This document shows positions 43,301-51,656 of a DNA stretch of 54,131 nucleotides, piece after piece. The position numbers and the translations under genes were made by a program. Below the pieces are notes generated by a model. It worked only from the letters and a program-made list of their open reading frames with translations. It did no database searches and was not told where the DNA came from. The first letter of the stretch is position 1, and each line of letters starts with the position of its first letter. The DNA comes from JBFXJF01 sp050175155 (GTDB lineage Bacteria > Bacillota > Bacilli > Tepidibacillales > Tepidibacillaceae). The stretch spans positions 1 through 54,131 of the forward strand of contig JBFXJF010000013.1 in assembly GCA_050175155.1 (NCBI GenBank), written 5' to 3'.

Positions 43301-44131
43301 ATGGAGAATCAAGAGAAAAAAATGTCGTTAGTTGGTCATATGAAAGAGCTAAGATTTAGAATATTTGCTGTCTTAATATTTTTTGTTATTACTTTTATAA
43401 TAGGGTTCTTTTTAACACAGCCTGTGATTGACTTTTTCAGAAGTAGTCCTGCTATGGAAAATATTGAATGGAATGTTTTTAATGTTTCTGATGCTATAAT
43501 GATTTACATGAAATTTGCTTTTATGATTGCATTGGTATTCACATTGCCATTTATTTTATATCAAATCTGGAGATTTGTTGCACCGGGATTAACTAAAAAG
43601 GAAAGGTCATCTACTGTTTGGTTTATACCGATAGCATTTCTTTTATTTGTGATTGGAGTTAGTTTTGCATATTTTGTTGTTTTCCCGATGATAATACAAT
43701 TTTTACTTGGAATTACAGAGTTGCTTGATGCAAATGAAATGTTTGGAATGAATCAGTACTTTTCATTTATGTTTAATCTAATTATTCCGTTTGGTCTTTT
43801 ATTTGAATTACCGATAATAGTAGTATTTTTGACAAGGATAGGTATTTTATCACCTAAATTACTAATTCGCTTCAGAAAAATTGCCTATCTAATTTTAGTA
43901 ATTGTAGGAGCTTCAATAACACCACCAGATTTAGTATCTGAACTTTTAGTAATAATCCCTTTGATATTTTTATATGAAATTAGTATTTGGCTATCAAAAA
44001 TTACCTTGGCTTTTCGAGAAAAGAGAATGAAGGATAGTTATCAAGATTCAGAGTATATTGATATAAAAAAAGTGAGTGGCACTGAAGAAATACAGGAAGA
44101 TAAAAATGACGATAATAATATAAGCGAGTAG
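43301..44131 (+). CDS. tatC: Sec-independent translocase subunit TatC
   Basis: Membrane subunit that binds twin-arginine signal peptides; 276 residues with six spans. GHMKELRFRIF holds the conserved Glu region of the cytoplasmic N-terminus; FVAPGLTKKERS is the first-loop motif; the C-terminal tail is charged and slightly long. The tatA partner normally beside it is not in this window. Confidence 0.94.
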   Translation: MENQEKKMSLVGHMKELRFRIFAVLIFFVITFIIGFFLTQPVIDFFRSSPAMENIEWNVFNVSDAIMIYMKFAFMIALVFTLPFILYQIWRFVAPGLTKKERSSTVWFIPIAFLLFVIGVSFAYFVVFPMIIQFLLGITELLDANEMFGMNQYFSFMFNLIIPFGLLFELPIIVVFLTRIGILSPKLLIRFRKIAYLILVIVGASITPPDLVSELLVIIPLIFLYEISIWLSKITLAFREKRMKDSYQDSEYIDIKKVSGTEEIQEDKNDDNNISE

Positions 44132-44244
44132 TTTATTATTTAACTTACAGTTTAAACTTAAATATAATTCGACCAGACAGAATATACTTTTTAGTAATGG
44201 AAATAATGTATTTTAGATTTTTTTCTCTAAACTGCATTAATTAC

Positions 44245-44273
44245 TTGAAAAAAAAGCAAAAAAACATTATTAT
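44245..44273 (+). promoter_or_regulatory. Sigma-A promoter of groESL
   Basis: TTGAAA (44245-44250) and TATTAT (44268-44273) with 17-bp spacing, placing the start near 44280 at the edge of the CIRCE element. Confidence 0.75.
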
Positions 44274-44323
44274 ATATCTGTTAGCACTCAATCACACAGA
44301 GTGCTAACAGATATATAATAATG
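44265..44323 (+). promoter_or_regulatory. CIRCE operator inside a 25-bp inverted repeat
   Basis: TTAGCACTC (44281-44289), nine bases, GAGTGCTAA (44299-44307) is a perfect CIRCE site for the HrcA repressor. The symmetry goes on outward to 25-bp arms (44265-44289 and 44299-44323), which includes the -10 box. Repression by HrcA is the known role. Confidence 0.95.
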
Positions 44324-44349
44324 ATAATTTAAATAAGGAGGTATTTCAT

Positions 44350-44631
44350 ATGTTTAAACCAGTTGGACATCGCGTAATAATTGAACCAGTTAAAAAGGAA
44401 GAAACTACAGCAAGTGGTATCGTTTTACCTGATTCTGTTAAAGAGAAACCGCAAGAAGGAATAGTAATTGCAGTAGGGAATTTTAGGAATGATAAAGGAG
44501 AATCTATTGAATTTGAAGTAAAAGTAGGAGACCGGGTAATATTTTCTAAGTTTTCAGGTTCTGAATTAAAGTATGGTGATAAAGAATATTTAATTTTGCG
44601 AGAAGATGATATTCTTGCTATTTTAAATTAA
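44350..44631 (+). CDS. groES: Co-chaperonin GroES
   Basis: The 93-residue lid of the GroEL folding chamber. FKPVGHRVIIEPVKKEE, SGIVLPDSVKEKPQEG (mobile loop), VGDRVIFSKFSGSELKYGD and YLILREDDILAIL are all typical. AAGGAGG lies upstream. First gene of the CIRCE-controlled operon. Confidence 0.97.
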   Translation: MFKPVGHRVIIEPVKKEETTASGIVLPDSVKEKPQEGIVIAVGNFRNDKGESIEFEVKVGDRVIFSKFSGSELKYGDKEYLILREDDILAILN

Positions 44632-44711
44632 GCATTTAATTTTTAGCAGGTATGCTTTATTAATAGTTATGTTAAAAAATTGAATTTAATCTTTTAAGGG
44701 AGTTGATATTA

Positions 44712-46355
44712 ATGGCTAAAGAAATTATTTTTGCTGAAGAAGCAAGACGTAAAATGCTTAAAGGTGTTGATGCGTTAGCAAATGTTGTTAAAGTAACATT
44801 AGGTCCAAAGGGACGTAATGTTGTATTAGAAAAGAAATATGGATCTCCATTAATTACAAATGATGGAGTTACTATTGCAAAAGAAATTGAGCTCGACGAT
44901 CCATTTGAAAATATGGGTGCTCAATTGGTTAAAGAGGTAGCAACTAAAACAAATGACGTTGCAGGTGATGGAACAACAACTGCAACAGTATTAGCTCAAG
45001 CAATGATCCGAGAAGGATTAAAAAATGTAACAGCTGGAGCAAATCCAATGGTAATTCGTAAAGGTATAGAAAAAGCTGTTAATACTGCTGTTGCAGAAAT
45101 AAAAGCAATCTCTAAACCAATCGAAAGTAAGGAATCAATTGCTCAAGTAGCCGCGATTTCATCATCAGATGAAGAAGTGGGTCAGTTGATTGCTGAAGCA
45201 ATGGAGAAAGTAGGAAATAAAGGAGTAATAACTGTTGAGGAATCAAAAGGCTTTATTACTGAATTAGAAGTAGTTGAAGGTATGCAATTTGATCGTGGAT
45301 ACATTTCACCTTATATGATTACTGATACAGAAAAGATGGAAGCGCTTCTTGATGAACCTTACATATTAATCACGGATAAGAAGATTTCTAATATTCAAGA
45401 GATATTACCTGTTTTAGAACAAGTAGTACAACAAGGGCGTCCAATTTTAATTATTACAGAAGACCTTGAAGGGGATGCATTAGCTACTTTAGTAGTAAAC
45501 AAGCTTCGCGGAACATTTGTTGCAGTAGCAGTTAAAGCCCCTGGATTTGGTGATCGTCGTAAAGCGATGTTACAAGATATTGCCGTATTGACTGGTGGAG
45601 AGGTTATAACTGAAGATTTAGGATTAGAGCTTAAAAGTGCAAAGGTTGAGCAATTAGGTCGTGCTCGCCAAGTTAGGATAACAAAAGATAATACAATAAT
45701 CGTAGATGGCAGTGGTGATAAGTCGGCTATTGAAGCACGCGTAAAACAAATTAGTATAGAATTAGAAGCTACAACCTCAGAGTTTGATCGTGAGAAACTT
45801 CAAGAGCGTTTAGCGAAATTATCGGGTGGTGTAGCTGTAATTAAAGTTGGAGCAGCCACAGAAACTGAATTAAAAGAGAAGAAATTAAGAATAGAAGATG
45901 CACTTAATTCAACACGTGCAGCCGTCGAAGAAGGAATAGTTTCAGGTGGCGGTACTGCGTTAATTAATGTTATAGATGCAATTAATAAAATTAACGCAAC
46001 GGGTGATGAACTAACAGGGGTAAACATAGTAAAACGAGCACTAGAAGAACCTGTTCGACAGATTGCAAACAATGCAGGATTAGAAGGCTCGGTAATAGTT
46101 GAAAGATTAAAGAAGGAAAAAACCGGTATAGGATATAACGCTGCAACTGGGGAATGGGTGGATATGATTAAAGCAGGTATCGTTGATCCAGCCAAAGTAA
46201 CTCGTTCAGCTCTTCAAAACGCGGCATCAGTTGCTGCTATGTTCCTGACTACTGAAGCGGTAGTAGCCGATAAGCCAGAAGAAAAATCCAGCATGCCATC
46301 AATGGATGGAATGGGTGGAATGGGTGGAATGGGCGGAATGGGCGGTATGATGTAG
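44712..46355 (+). CDS. groEL: Chaperonin GroEL
   Basis: ATP-driven protein-folding chamber; 547 residues. VKVTLGPKGRNVVLEKKYG, the ATP loop DVAGDGTTTATVLAQA, and GGVAVIKVGAATETELKEKK are all present. The C-terminus ends in a run of GGM repeats. ATG 44712 has GGGAG nine bases upstream; the in-frame TTG at 44703 abuts that site. 80 bases after groES. Confidence 0.97.
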   Translation: MAKEIIFAEEARRKMLKGVDALANVVKVTLGPKGRNVVLEKKYGSPLITNDGVTIAKEIELDDPFENMGAQLVKEVATKTNDVAGDGTTTATVLAQAMIREGLKNVTAGANPMVIRKGIEKAVNTAVAEIKAISKPIESKESIAQVAAISSSDEEVGQLIAEAMEKVGNKGVITVEESKGFITELEVVEGMQFDRGYISPYMITDTEKMEALLDEPYILITDKKISNIQEILPVLEQVVQQGRPILIITEDLEGDALATLVVNKLRGTFVAVAVKAPGFGDRRKAMLQDIAVLTGGEVITEDLGLELKSAKVEQLGRARQVRITKDNTIIVDGSGDKSAIEARVKQISIELEATTSEFDREKLQERLAKLSGGVAVIKVGAATETELKEKKLRIEDALNSTRAAVEEGIVSGGGTALINVIDAINKINATGDELTGVNIVKRALEEPVRQIANNAGLEGSVIVERLKKEKTGIGYNAATGEWVDMIKAGIVDPAKVTRSALQNAASVAAMFLTTEAVVADKPEEKSSMPSMDGMGGMGGMGGMGGMM

Positions 46356-46432
46356 ATAATGACCCGGAGATAGGAAAGATTAGGCTGGGTTTAGCTGCAC
46401 ATCAAAAATTTTAAATATTAATGTTGAGTAAG

Positions 46433-46500
46433 ATATTTACCATCTAATAATCTTTTCGCTTAAGCAAAAGGATAATGAGGATGGTAAATATTTTTTATTA
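46433..46500 (+). terminator. Terminator after groEL
   Basis: Perfect 12-bp arms (46433-46444 and 46480-46491, ATATTTACCATC and its complement) enclose an inner CTTTT/AAAAG stem; TTTTTTATTATTTTT follows. The 46356-46432 stretch before it holds no gene. Confidence 0.9.
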
Positions 46501-46540
46501 TTTTTAATACTTTCTATTAAACAAAACATATGATTGACTG

Positions 46541-46549
46541 TGTTATAAT
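46541..46549 (+). promoter_or_regulatory. Extended -10 promoter of guaA
   Basis: TGTTATAAT (46541-46549) is a perfect extended -10 with no good -35 at 17 bp (a TTGACT lies too close, at 46534). The leader to the ATG is about 60 bases and shows no purine riboswitch. Confidence 0.55.
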
Positions 46550-46614
46550 TTGTTTGCTAGAATATTCAACAATAACACTTTAAATAATACATACATTCTT
46601 ATGGAGGGGATTAA

Positions 46615-48153
46615 ATGATAAAACCGAATGATATGATATTGGTATTAGACTTTGGCGGTCAATATAACCAGTTAATTGCGCGAAGAATTAGAGATCTAGG
46701 GGTATATAGTGAATTACACCCATTTAATATTACGATTGACAAGATAAAAGAGTTGAATCCAAAGGGGATTGTTTTTTCTGGCGGACCTAAAAGTGTATAT
46801 GAGAAAAATGCTCCAATAGTTGAAATAGAGGTTTATAATCTTGGAATCCCAATACTCGGAATATGCTATGGAATGCAACTTATGACACATCAACTAAACG
46901 GTAGAGTTGAGCAAGCGAGTATTAGGGAGTATGGTAAGGCATTAATAAGAACTGCTAAAGATTCAAAGCTATTCTATAAGCTAGAAAAAGAACAACAAGT
47001 TTGGATGAGTCATTCAGATTTAGTTAAAGAAGTTCCGTTGAATTTTACAGTAGATGCTAGTACAGATTCCGCTCCTATTTCAGCAATAAGCAATAATAGC
47101 AGGAATTTGTTTGGTGTACAATTCCACCCTGAAGTTCAGCACACAGTTTTTGGAACCGAGATAATTAAGAATTTTTTGTTTAATATTTGTGGGGCAAAAT
47201 GCAATTGGAGCATGGAAACTTTTGTTGCAGAAAAAATTGAAGAGATAAAAAATAAAGTTGGTAAAAAAAGAGTTTTATGTGCTCTTAGTGGAGGGGTTGA
47301 TTCTTCTGTTGTAGCAGTATTAATTCATAAAGCAATTGGAGATCAGTTAACGTGTATGTTTATTGATCATGGACTGTTGAGAAAAAACGAAGCCGAGAGT
47401 GTAATGACAACGTTTAGCGATAAGTTTCATATGAAAGTAATTAAAATAGATGCAAGAGAAAGATTCCTCACCAAATTAAAAGGAATAACAGATCCCGAGC
47501 AAAAACGCAAAATAATAGGAAATGAATTTATATATGTTTTTGAAGAAGAATCTAGTAGTATAGGGGAGTTTGATTTCTTAGCGCAAGGCACGCTTTACAC
47601 AGACATCATCGAGAGTGGAACTAGTACAGCGGAGACAATAAAATCTCACCATAATGTTGGTGGACTACCGGACGATATAAATTTCGAATTACTTGAACCC
47701 TTAAACATGTTATTTAAGGACGAGGTTAGAAAAGTGGGTATGGAACTTGAAATTTCTAAAGAGATAGTTTGGCGCCAACCGTTTCCAGGACCTGGTCTAG
47801 CGATTAGAATTTTAGGTGAAATAGATGAAGAAAAACTAAATATAGTTCGTGAGTCAGATTTCATTTTAAGAGATGAGATAAAAAAGGCTGGCTTAGAAAA
47901 AGAAATATGGCAGTACTTTACCGTGTTACCTGGTATCAAAAGTGTAGGAGTAATGGGAGATGTAAGAACTTATGCTCATACAGTAGCTATAAGAGCTGTT
48001 ACATCTATAGACGGAATGACTGCGGATTGGGCGAGAATACCTTATGAAGTGCTTGAAAAAATATCTAATCGTATTGTAAATGAGGTAGACGGAGTAAATA
48101 GAATTGCGTATGATATTACTTCTAAACCACCATCAACAATAGAGTGGGAATAA
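46615..48153 (+). CDS. guaA: GMP synthase (glutamine-hydrolysing)
   Basis: Converts XMP to GMP using glutamine and ATP; 512 residues. The glutaminase domain has GICYGMQLM with the catalytic Cys and FGVQFHPEVQHT with the catalytic His. The ATP pyrophosphatase domain has the P-loop LSGGVDSSV. The C-terminal dimer domain ends KPPSTIEWE as usual. GGAGGGG precedes the ATG. Own promoter and terminator. Confidence 0.97.
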   Translation: MIKPNDMILVLDFGGQYNQLIARRIRDLGVYSELHPFNITIDKIKELNPKGIVFSGGPKSVYEKNAPIVEIEVYNLGIPILGICYGMQLMTHQLNGRVEQASIREYGKALIRTAKDSKLFYKLEKEQQVWMSHSDLVKEVPLNFTVDASTDSAPISAISNNSRNLFGVQFHPEVQHTVFGTEIIKNFLFNICGAKCNWSMETFVAEKIEEIKNKVGKKRVLCALSGGVDSSVVAVLIHKAIGDQLTCMFIDHGLLRKNEAESVMTTFSDKFHMKVIKIDARERFLTKLKGITDPEQKRKIIGNEFIYVFEEESSSIGEFDFLAQGTLYTDIIESGTSTAETIKSHHNVGGLPDDINFELLEPLNMLFKDEVRKVGMELEISKEIVWRQPFPGPGLAIRILGEIDEEKLNIVRESDFILRDEIKKAGLEKEIWQYFTVLPGIKSVGVMGDVRTYAHTVAIRAVTSIDGMTADWARIPYEVLEKISNRIVNEVDGVNRIAYDITSKPPSTIEWE

Positions 48154-48161
48154 TAAATATA

Positions 48162-48207
48162 AACCCCGAAAGCATTGTAAATAAGGTGTTTTCGGGGCTG
48201 TTTTTTT
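48162..48207 (+). terminator. Terminator after guaA
   Basis: CCCCGAAA and TTTTCGGGG pair around about 17 bases, followed by CTGTTTTTTT. It marks the left edge of the accessory region. Confidence 0.88.
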
Positions 48208-48251
48208 CATTTTAGTACACTTTGAGTACAAAATGATATTTTCAATTATAA

Positions 48252-48875
48252 TTAGTCTTCGTTATCTAGTAATATCATTGAATTTTGTAATTCCAATTCT
48301 ATTTTTTTTTTCATTTTTTCAAGCTTTAAAATATTTTCATTAATAAGATGCTCTAAATTGTTATTGAGGGTATTTAATGCATTCTGGTAAAGATAATTAA
48401 TTTTTTCCCATATTACAATTTTTTTCAGTATAAATTGATTTTTTATTTCCAATTGAAGCATATGAGGTTTAAATTCTGTGTCCTCAGTTATCTCTTTAGT
48501 AAGATACATTCTAAAGGCGTTATTGAATATACTGCTATCATTAAATTTTACTGAAATGCTATCAGGTATTAACTCGTCATTTTCATTACGAACGCCATCA
48601 ATAACCAAAATATTTGAATTACAAAGCATGAGCATGATACCCATTAAGTCACCAACTGTTTTGCAACTCAAATTAAAATTATTTATGTCAACAAAAGCGT
48701 TTACACCAACATTTAGTGCAATTGCAATTTTCTCAATTTGAGGTAATTGTGGTTGCATTTTATCCGTCTCATATTTTTTGATTGATACTAGATGTATTCC
48801 ACTTGCTTCTGCAAGTTGTTTTTGTGTCAAGCCAATTTTAGAACGATAGTATTTAATTTTTTCTCCTAGTGTCAC
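48252..48875 (-). CDS. XRE-family HTH regulator with unique C-terminal region
   Basis: A 207-residue protein with a clear N-terminal HTH (residues 3-60: LGEKIKYYRSKIGLTQKQLAEASGIHLVSIKKYETDKMQP). A middle region (about 70-150) resembles no domain I can name, and the C-terminus (about 150-207) looks like a coiled coil (NALNTLNNNLEHLINENILKLEKMKKKIELELQN). GTG start with GAGGTGG upstream. It is read away from the restriction-modification genes, across a 684-bp gap; it could be their controller or an unrelated resident. Confidence 0.75.
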   Translation of the reverse strand: MTLGEKIKYYRSKIGLTQKQLAEASGIHLVSIKKYETDKMQPQLPQIEKIAIALNVGVNAFVDINNFNLSCKTVGDLMGIMLMLCNSNILVIDGVRNENDELIPDSISVKFNDSSIFNNAFRMYLTKEITEDTEFKPHMLQLEIKNQFILKKIVIWEKINYLYQNALNTLNNNLEHLINENILKLEKMKKKIELELQNSMILLDNED

Positions 48876-48958
48876 TGAACCACCTCATTGCATATCGTAT
48901 TTGTATTTTCTATTTTAACATGTATTCTCATTTTTTACATATGAATTTATATTGCCCC

Positions 48959-48988
48959 TTGACAGGTAGCAAGGATGCAACCTATAAT
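48959..48988 (+). promoter_or_regulatory. Strong sigma-A-type promoter in the gap
   Basis: Perfect TTGACA (48959-48964) and TATAAT (48983-48988) with 18-bp spacing. The transcript would start near 48995 and immediately meet the hairpin GGTAGC...GCTACC (49003-49020). No gene follows for about 560 bases. Confidence 0.7.
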
Positions 48989-49491
48989 GAAAGTACAAAT
49001 AAGGTAGCGAGCAAGCTACCTAAAATGAAAGTCTGTAACACCATTTGGAATCTACATAGTCGGCAATTTGAGATTCGTGATTATCAGTATCTCTTTCCTT
49101 TTAAGGTATAATTTTGTTTTAAGGTGATTAAGGAAACGTTGGTTGGAACATCATTTACTGAAACAATACATTACGGATTTTTTTTGTTCTTTTGTGTCAC
49201 TTGTATTTGGAATCATTCGCGAAGTGGCTAAAAGGTAATATGGGTTTATTAATGCTTTATATATATTAGCAAACACTGAATCTTTCAATATAGTCTTTTC
49301 ACTTTCGTTCAAATGGGGTTAGAAAAGTATAAAGGATTTGAAAATAAACAAGACAATATGAGCTGTTTTAGATTTGGCAACAAATGACTTTGAAAATATA
49401 ATTAGAATTAAAAACATTAAGAGTCATAAAGTATCCTCGTAAAGAAATTAATAAATAACATGTTCTTATTGATAACATGATCTATATATAG

Positions 49492-49542
49492 TACACTCAT
49501 ATTAGTCTGATATTAGTCTATTATCAGACTAATATGAGTGTA
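49492..49542 (+). promoter_or_regulatory. Long perfect inverted repeat, probable operator
   Basis: The 21-bp arms 49492-49512 and 49522-49542 are exact complements around nine bases. The half-site ATTAGTCT occurs at 49501-49508 and again at 49513-49520 (as TTAGTCT), and inverted (AGACTAAT) at 49526-49533, so there are three half-sites. It ends 17 bases before the AbrB-like start and covers where the promoter or leader would be. No T-run follows. Confidence 0.7.
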
Positions 49543-49559
49543 AAATGGGAGACTGAAAC

Positions 49560-49760
49560 ATGAAAAATAAAAAGAAAGTAGTTAATAAAATATATCTTGA
49601 TACATATATGCTCCAAAAGGACATGAGGATTAGGATGCCAAAGGAAATTGTACCTAATCTTGAAGCTACACCTGGGGAGACGTATTTTGAGATATATTAT
49701 GACCCAGTCACTAAAGAGATAATGCTCGTTATGAAAGAAAGTAGAATTGGGGAAGATTGA
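49560..49760 (+). CDS. AbrB/SpoVT-like small DNA-binding protein
   Basis: A 66-residue protein; residues 20-58 (DMRIRMPKEIVPNLEATPGETYFEIYY) fit the swapped-hairpin AbrB fold (V.IPKEI...L...PGD). The N-terminus is basic. GGGAG lies upstream. The stop is two bases before the methyltransferase ATG, so they are coupled. It may regulate the restriction operon through the inverted repeat; this is inference. Confidence 0.6.
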   Translation: MKNKKKVVNKIYLDTYMLQKDMRIRMPKEIVPNLEATPGETYFEIYYDPVTKEIMLVMKESRIGED

Positions 49761-49762
49761 TT

Positions 49763-51640
49763 ATGAATCATATAAAACCTAATAATATTAAATATAAATC
49801 TATAGTAAATTTAATGTCTGATTATTTATTTAAAGCAAGAAAAATGCTGATGGAAGAAAATGATTTTCTAGATATTGTACAGGCAACAAGAATTATCCTT
49901 ATATCATGTCTATGTTTTCTGAAATTCAGTGAAAGTGAGTTTGATGAAAACAGTGGTATTAAAAAGATTGATCTGTTGTTGACCGAAAACTCTATAAATC
50001 AGAAATCCTGGATATTTGAGTATATTGGCGTTTTGCAGTACGTAGGAGAAAAAGTAATAACAGAGAATTCGTTATTTTATTTAAAATCCATATTTCAGAT
50101 TCCGAGATCTATGGAACTACTTGAATATTCACTAGAAATTTTAGAGTACACAGATGATGATCTTGAAATTGGCAAAAAAGATAGGCGTGGAGGAATTATT
50201 ACAGTAAAGAAAAAAAGCGCAGGGATATATTATACTCCGAATGATGTTGTTCATTATATGGTTGATAGTTGCATTAATAATTTAAAAATTAAAAGTAAGG
50301 TTTTAAGCGATATTATGTGTATAGATTTTAGCAGTGGAAGTGGGATTTTTCTAAAAACTCTATTGCTTAGAATTTCTAGTGAGTTGGAAGTAAGAACACA
50401 AAAAGAAATGTGTAAAGTCTTAAAGAAGTCTATTTATGGTATTGATATAAGTCAGTTAGCAGTTGAATGTTCAAAGTTTCTACTATTACTAACGGTAAGT
50501 ACAAATACTAATAACAATGTTATTGATTATCAAGAAATAGTCAGTGTTTTGAATACTAATATCATTTGTTACGATAGTACTAATTTATCGACTATACCTG
50601 AATCATTTCCAAGATTGTTTGATTGTATTTTAGGAAATCCTCCTTATGTTAGTACTTTTCAAGATAACAGTTTGAAAGGTAATATGTTTCTTTCTTTTGT
50701 TGAAAATATGATGATTTTTTCTAAAGAAACATCTTTTAGTTCTTTGGTTATTCCATTATCATTGACCTATTCTACACAAATGCCATATCAGTTACTAAGA
50801 AGTAGTATTTCAAAAGACGATGCAACATGGATATTTGAAAATTATGATAGGAGTCCAGATTCGCTATTTGGTGATGATATAAAATCGCGAAATACAATTG
50901 TTTTTCGTATAAGTGGATCTATAAAAAAAAAGGTATTTTCTACAACGTTAATACGTTGGACTTCGAAAAATAGGAATTTGATGATCTTTACTCCAAAAAA
51001 ATATGGTGAGGTTAATAGAAAGCTGATTCAGAGATATATACCTAAACTTGGAGGTTTAATTGAGAGCGAAGCTTATAGTAAAATAACAGAAAACCCAAAG
51101 TCGCTAATGGATTTATTCCATAAAGTTGATAATACAAAAAATCAAATTTATATAAAGTCAACATGTTATAATTGGATTTGTGCCTATGATCATATGCCAC
51201 CTTCAAAGAATTTGAATGGGAAGATTGTATGGGTAAATTCATATAAAGTATACGCTTTAAGTGATTCAAATAACTTATACTTTTCAATTGCTATACTAAA
51301 CTCTACAGTTGCATATTGGATGTGGAGTGTTATTGGGGATGGATTTCATGTAACTAATCTTTTATTTAATGAATTAAAAATTCATCCAGAGATGTTCAGT
51401 AATGATCAATATGAGGATCTTGTTAATAAAGGTAAACAGCTATCAAAAAGGTTGATAGATAATCCTATTACAGCTATAAATGCTGGGAAAATAATTACTA
51501 CGTATTCACCTAGTAAAGCATTTAATTTGATTAGAGAAATTGACATCATTATAGTATCTGTTTTAAATTTGCCTAATCAATTTGAATTACATTTGTGGGA
51601 ATGGTATAAAAATCAAATTGTCTGCATTAGAGAAAAATAA
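49763..51640 (+). CDS. N6-adenine DNA methyltransferase (TaqI/Eco57I-like)
   Basis: The 625-residue protein methylates adenine in DNA. The SAM-binding motif CIDFSSGSGIFLKTLLL is near residues 185-200, and the catalytic motif GNPPYVS near 290. Motif order (I before IV, NPPY) is that of the gamma class. The N-terminal 120 residues are helical; the C-terminal 250 residues should hold the target recognition domain (ICAYDHMPPSKNL..., HVTNLLFNELKIHP resembles the TaqI-like specificity region). ATG 49763 with GGGGAAG before it. Second gene of the restriction operon. Confidence 0.88.
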   Translation: MNHIKPNNIKYKSIVNLMSDYLFKARKMLMEENDFLDIVQATRIILISCLCFLKFSESEFDENSGIKKIDLLLTENSINQKSWIFEYIGVLQYVGEKVITENSLFYLKSIFQIPRSMELLEYSLEILEYTDDDLEIGKKDRRGGIITVKKKSAGIYYTPNDVVHYMVDSCINNLKIKSKVLSDIMCIDFSSGSGIFLKTLLLRISSELEVRTQKEMCKVLKKSIYGIDISQLAVECSKFLLLLTVSTNTNNNVIDYQEIVSVLNTNIICYDSTNLSTIPESFPRLFDCILGNPPYVSTFQDNSLKGNMFLSFVENMMIFSKETSFSSLVIPLSLTYSTQMPYQLLRSSISKDDATWIFENYDRSPDSLFGDDIKSRNTIVFRISGSIKKKVFSTTLIRWTSKNRNLMIFTPKKYGEVNRKLIQRYIPKLGGLIESEAYSKITENPKSLMDLFHKVDNTKNQIYIKSTCYNWICAYDHMPPSKNLNGKIVWVNSYKVYALSDSNNLYFSIAILNSTVAYWMWSVIGDGFHVTNLLFNELKIHPEMFSNDQYEDLVNKGKQLSKRLIDNPITAINAGKIITTYSPSKAFNLIREIDIIIVSVLNLPNQFELHLWEWYKNQIVCIREK

Positions 51641-51656
51641 GATGGGGAGGGCTATA

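Larger units (their letters stand above)
48876..49559. other. 684-bp gap before the restriction genes: promoter and hairpins, no clear gene
   Basis: No convincing coding region on either strand. What can be seen: a strong sigma-A-like promoter at 48959-48988, a hairpin at 49002-49021, a short imperfect direct repeat (AACCTATAATGAAAGT and TACCTAAAATGAAAGT, about 40 bases apart), and the long inverted repeat at 49492-49542. The middle part (about 49110-49460) is AT-rich with stops in all frames, possibly decayed. Confidence 0.6.

Noticed and set aside
46356..46614. Purine riboswitch before guaA
   Set aside because: The conserved purine-riboswitch core elements are not present; only a terminator and an extended -10 promoter are seen.
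48869..49111. 80-codon ORF overlapping the XRE gene start
   Set aside because: It overlaps the XRE gene and contains the promoter at 48959; no ribosome binding site and no recognisable family.
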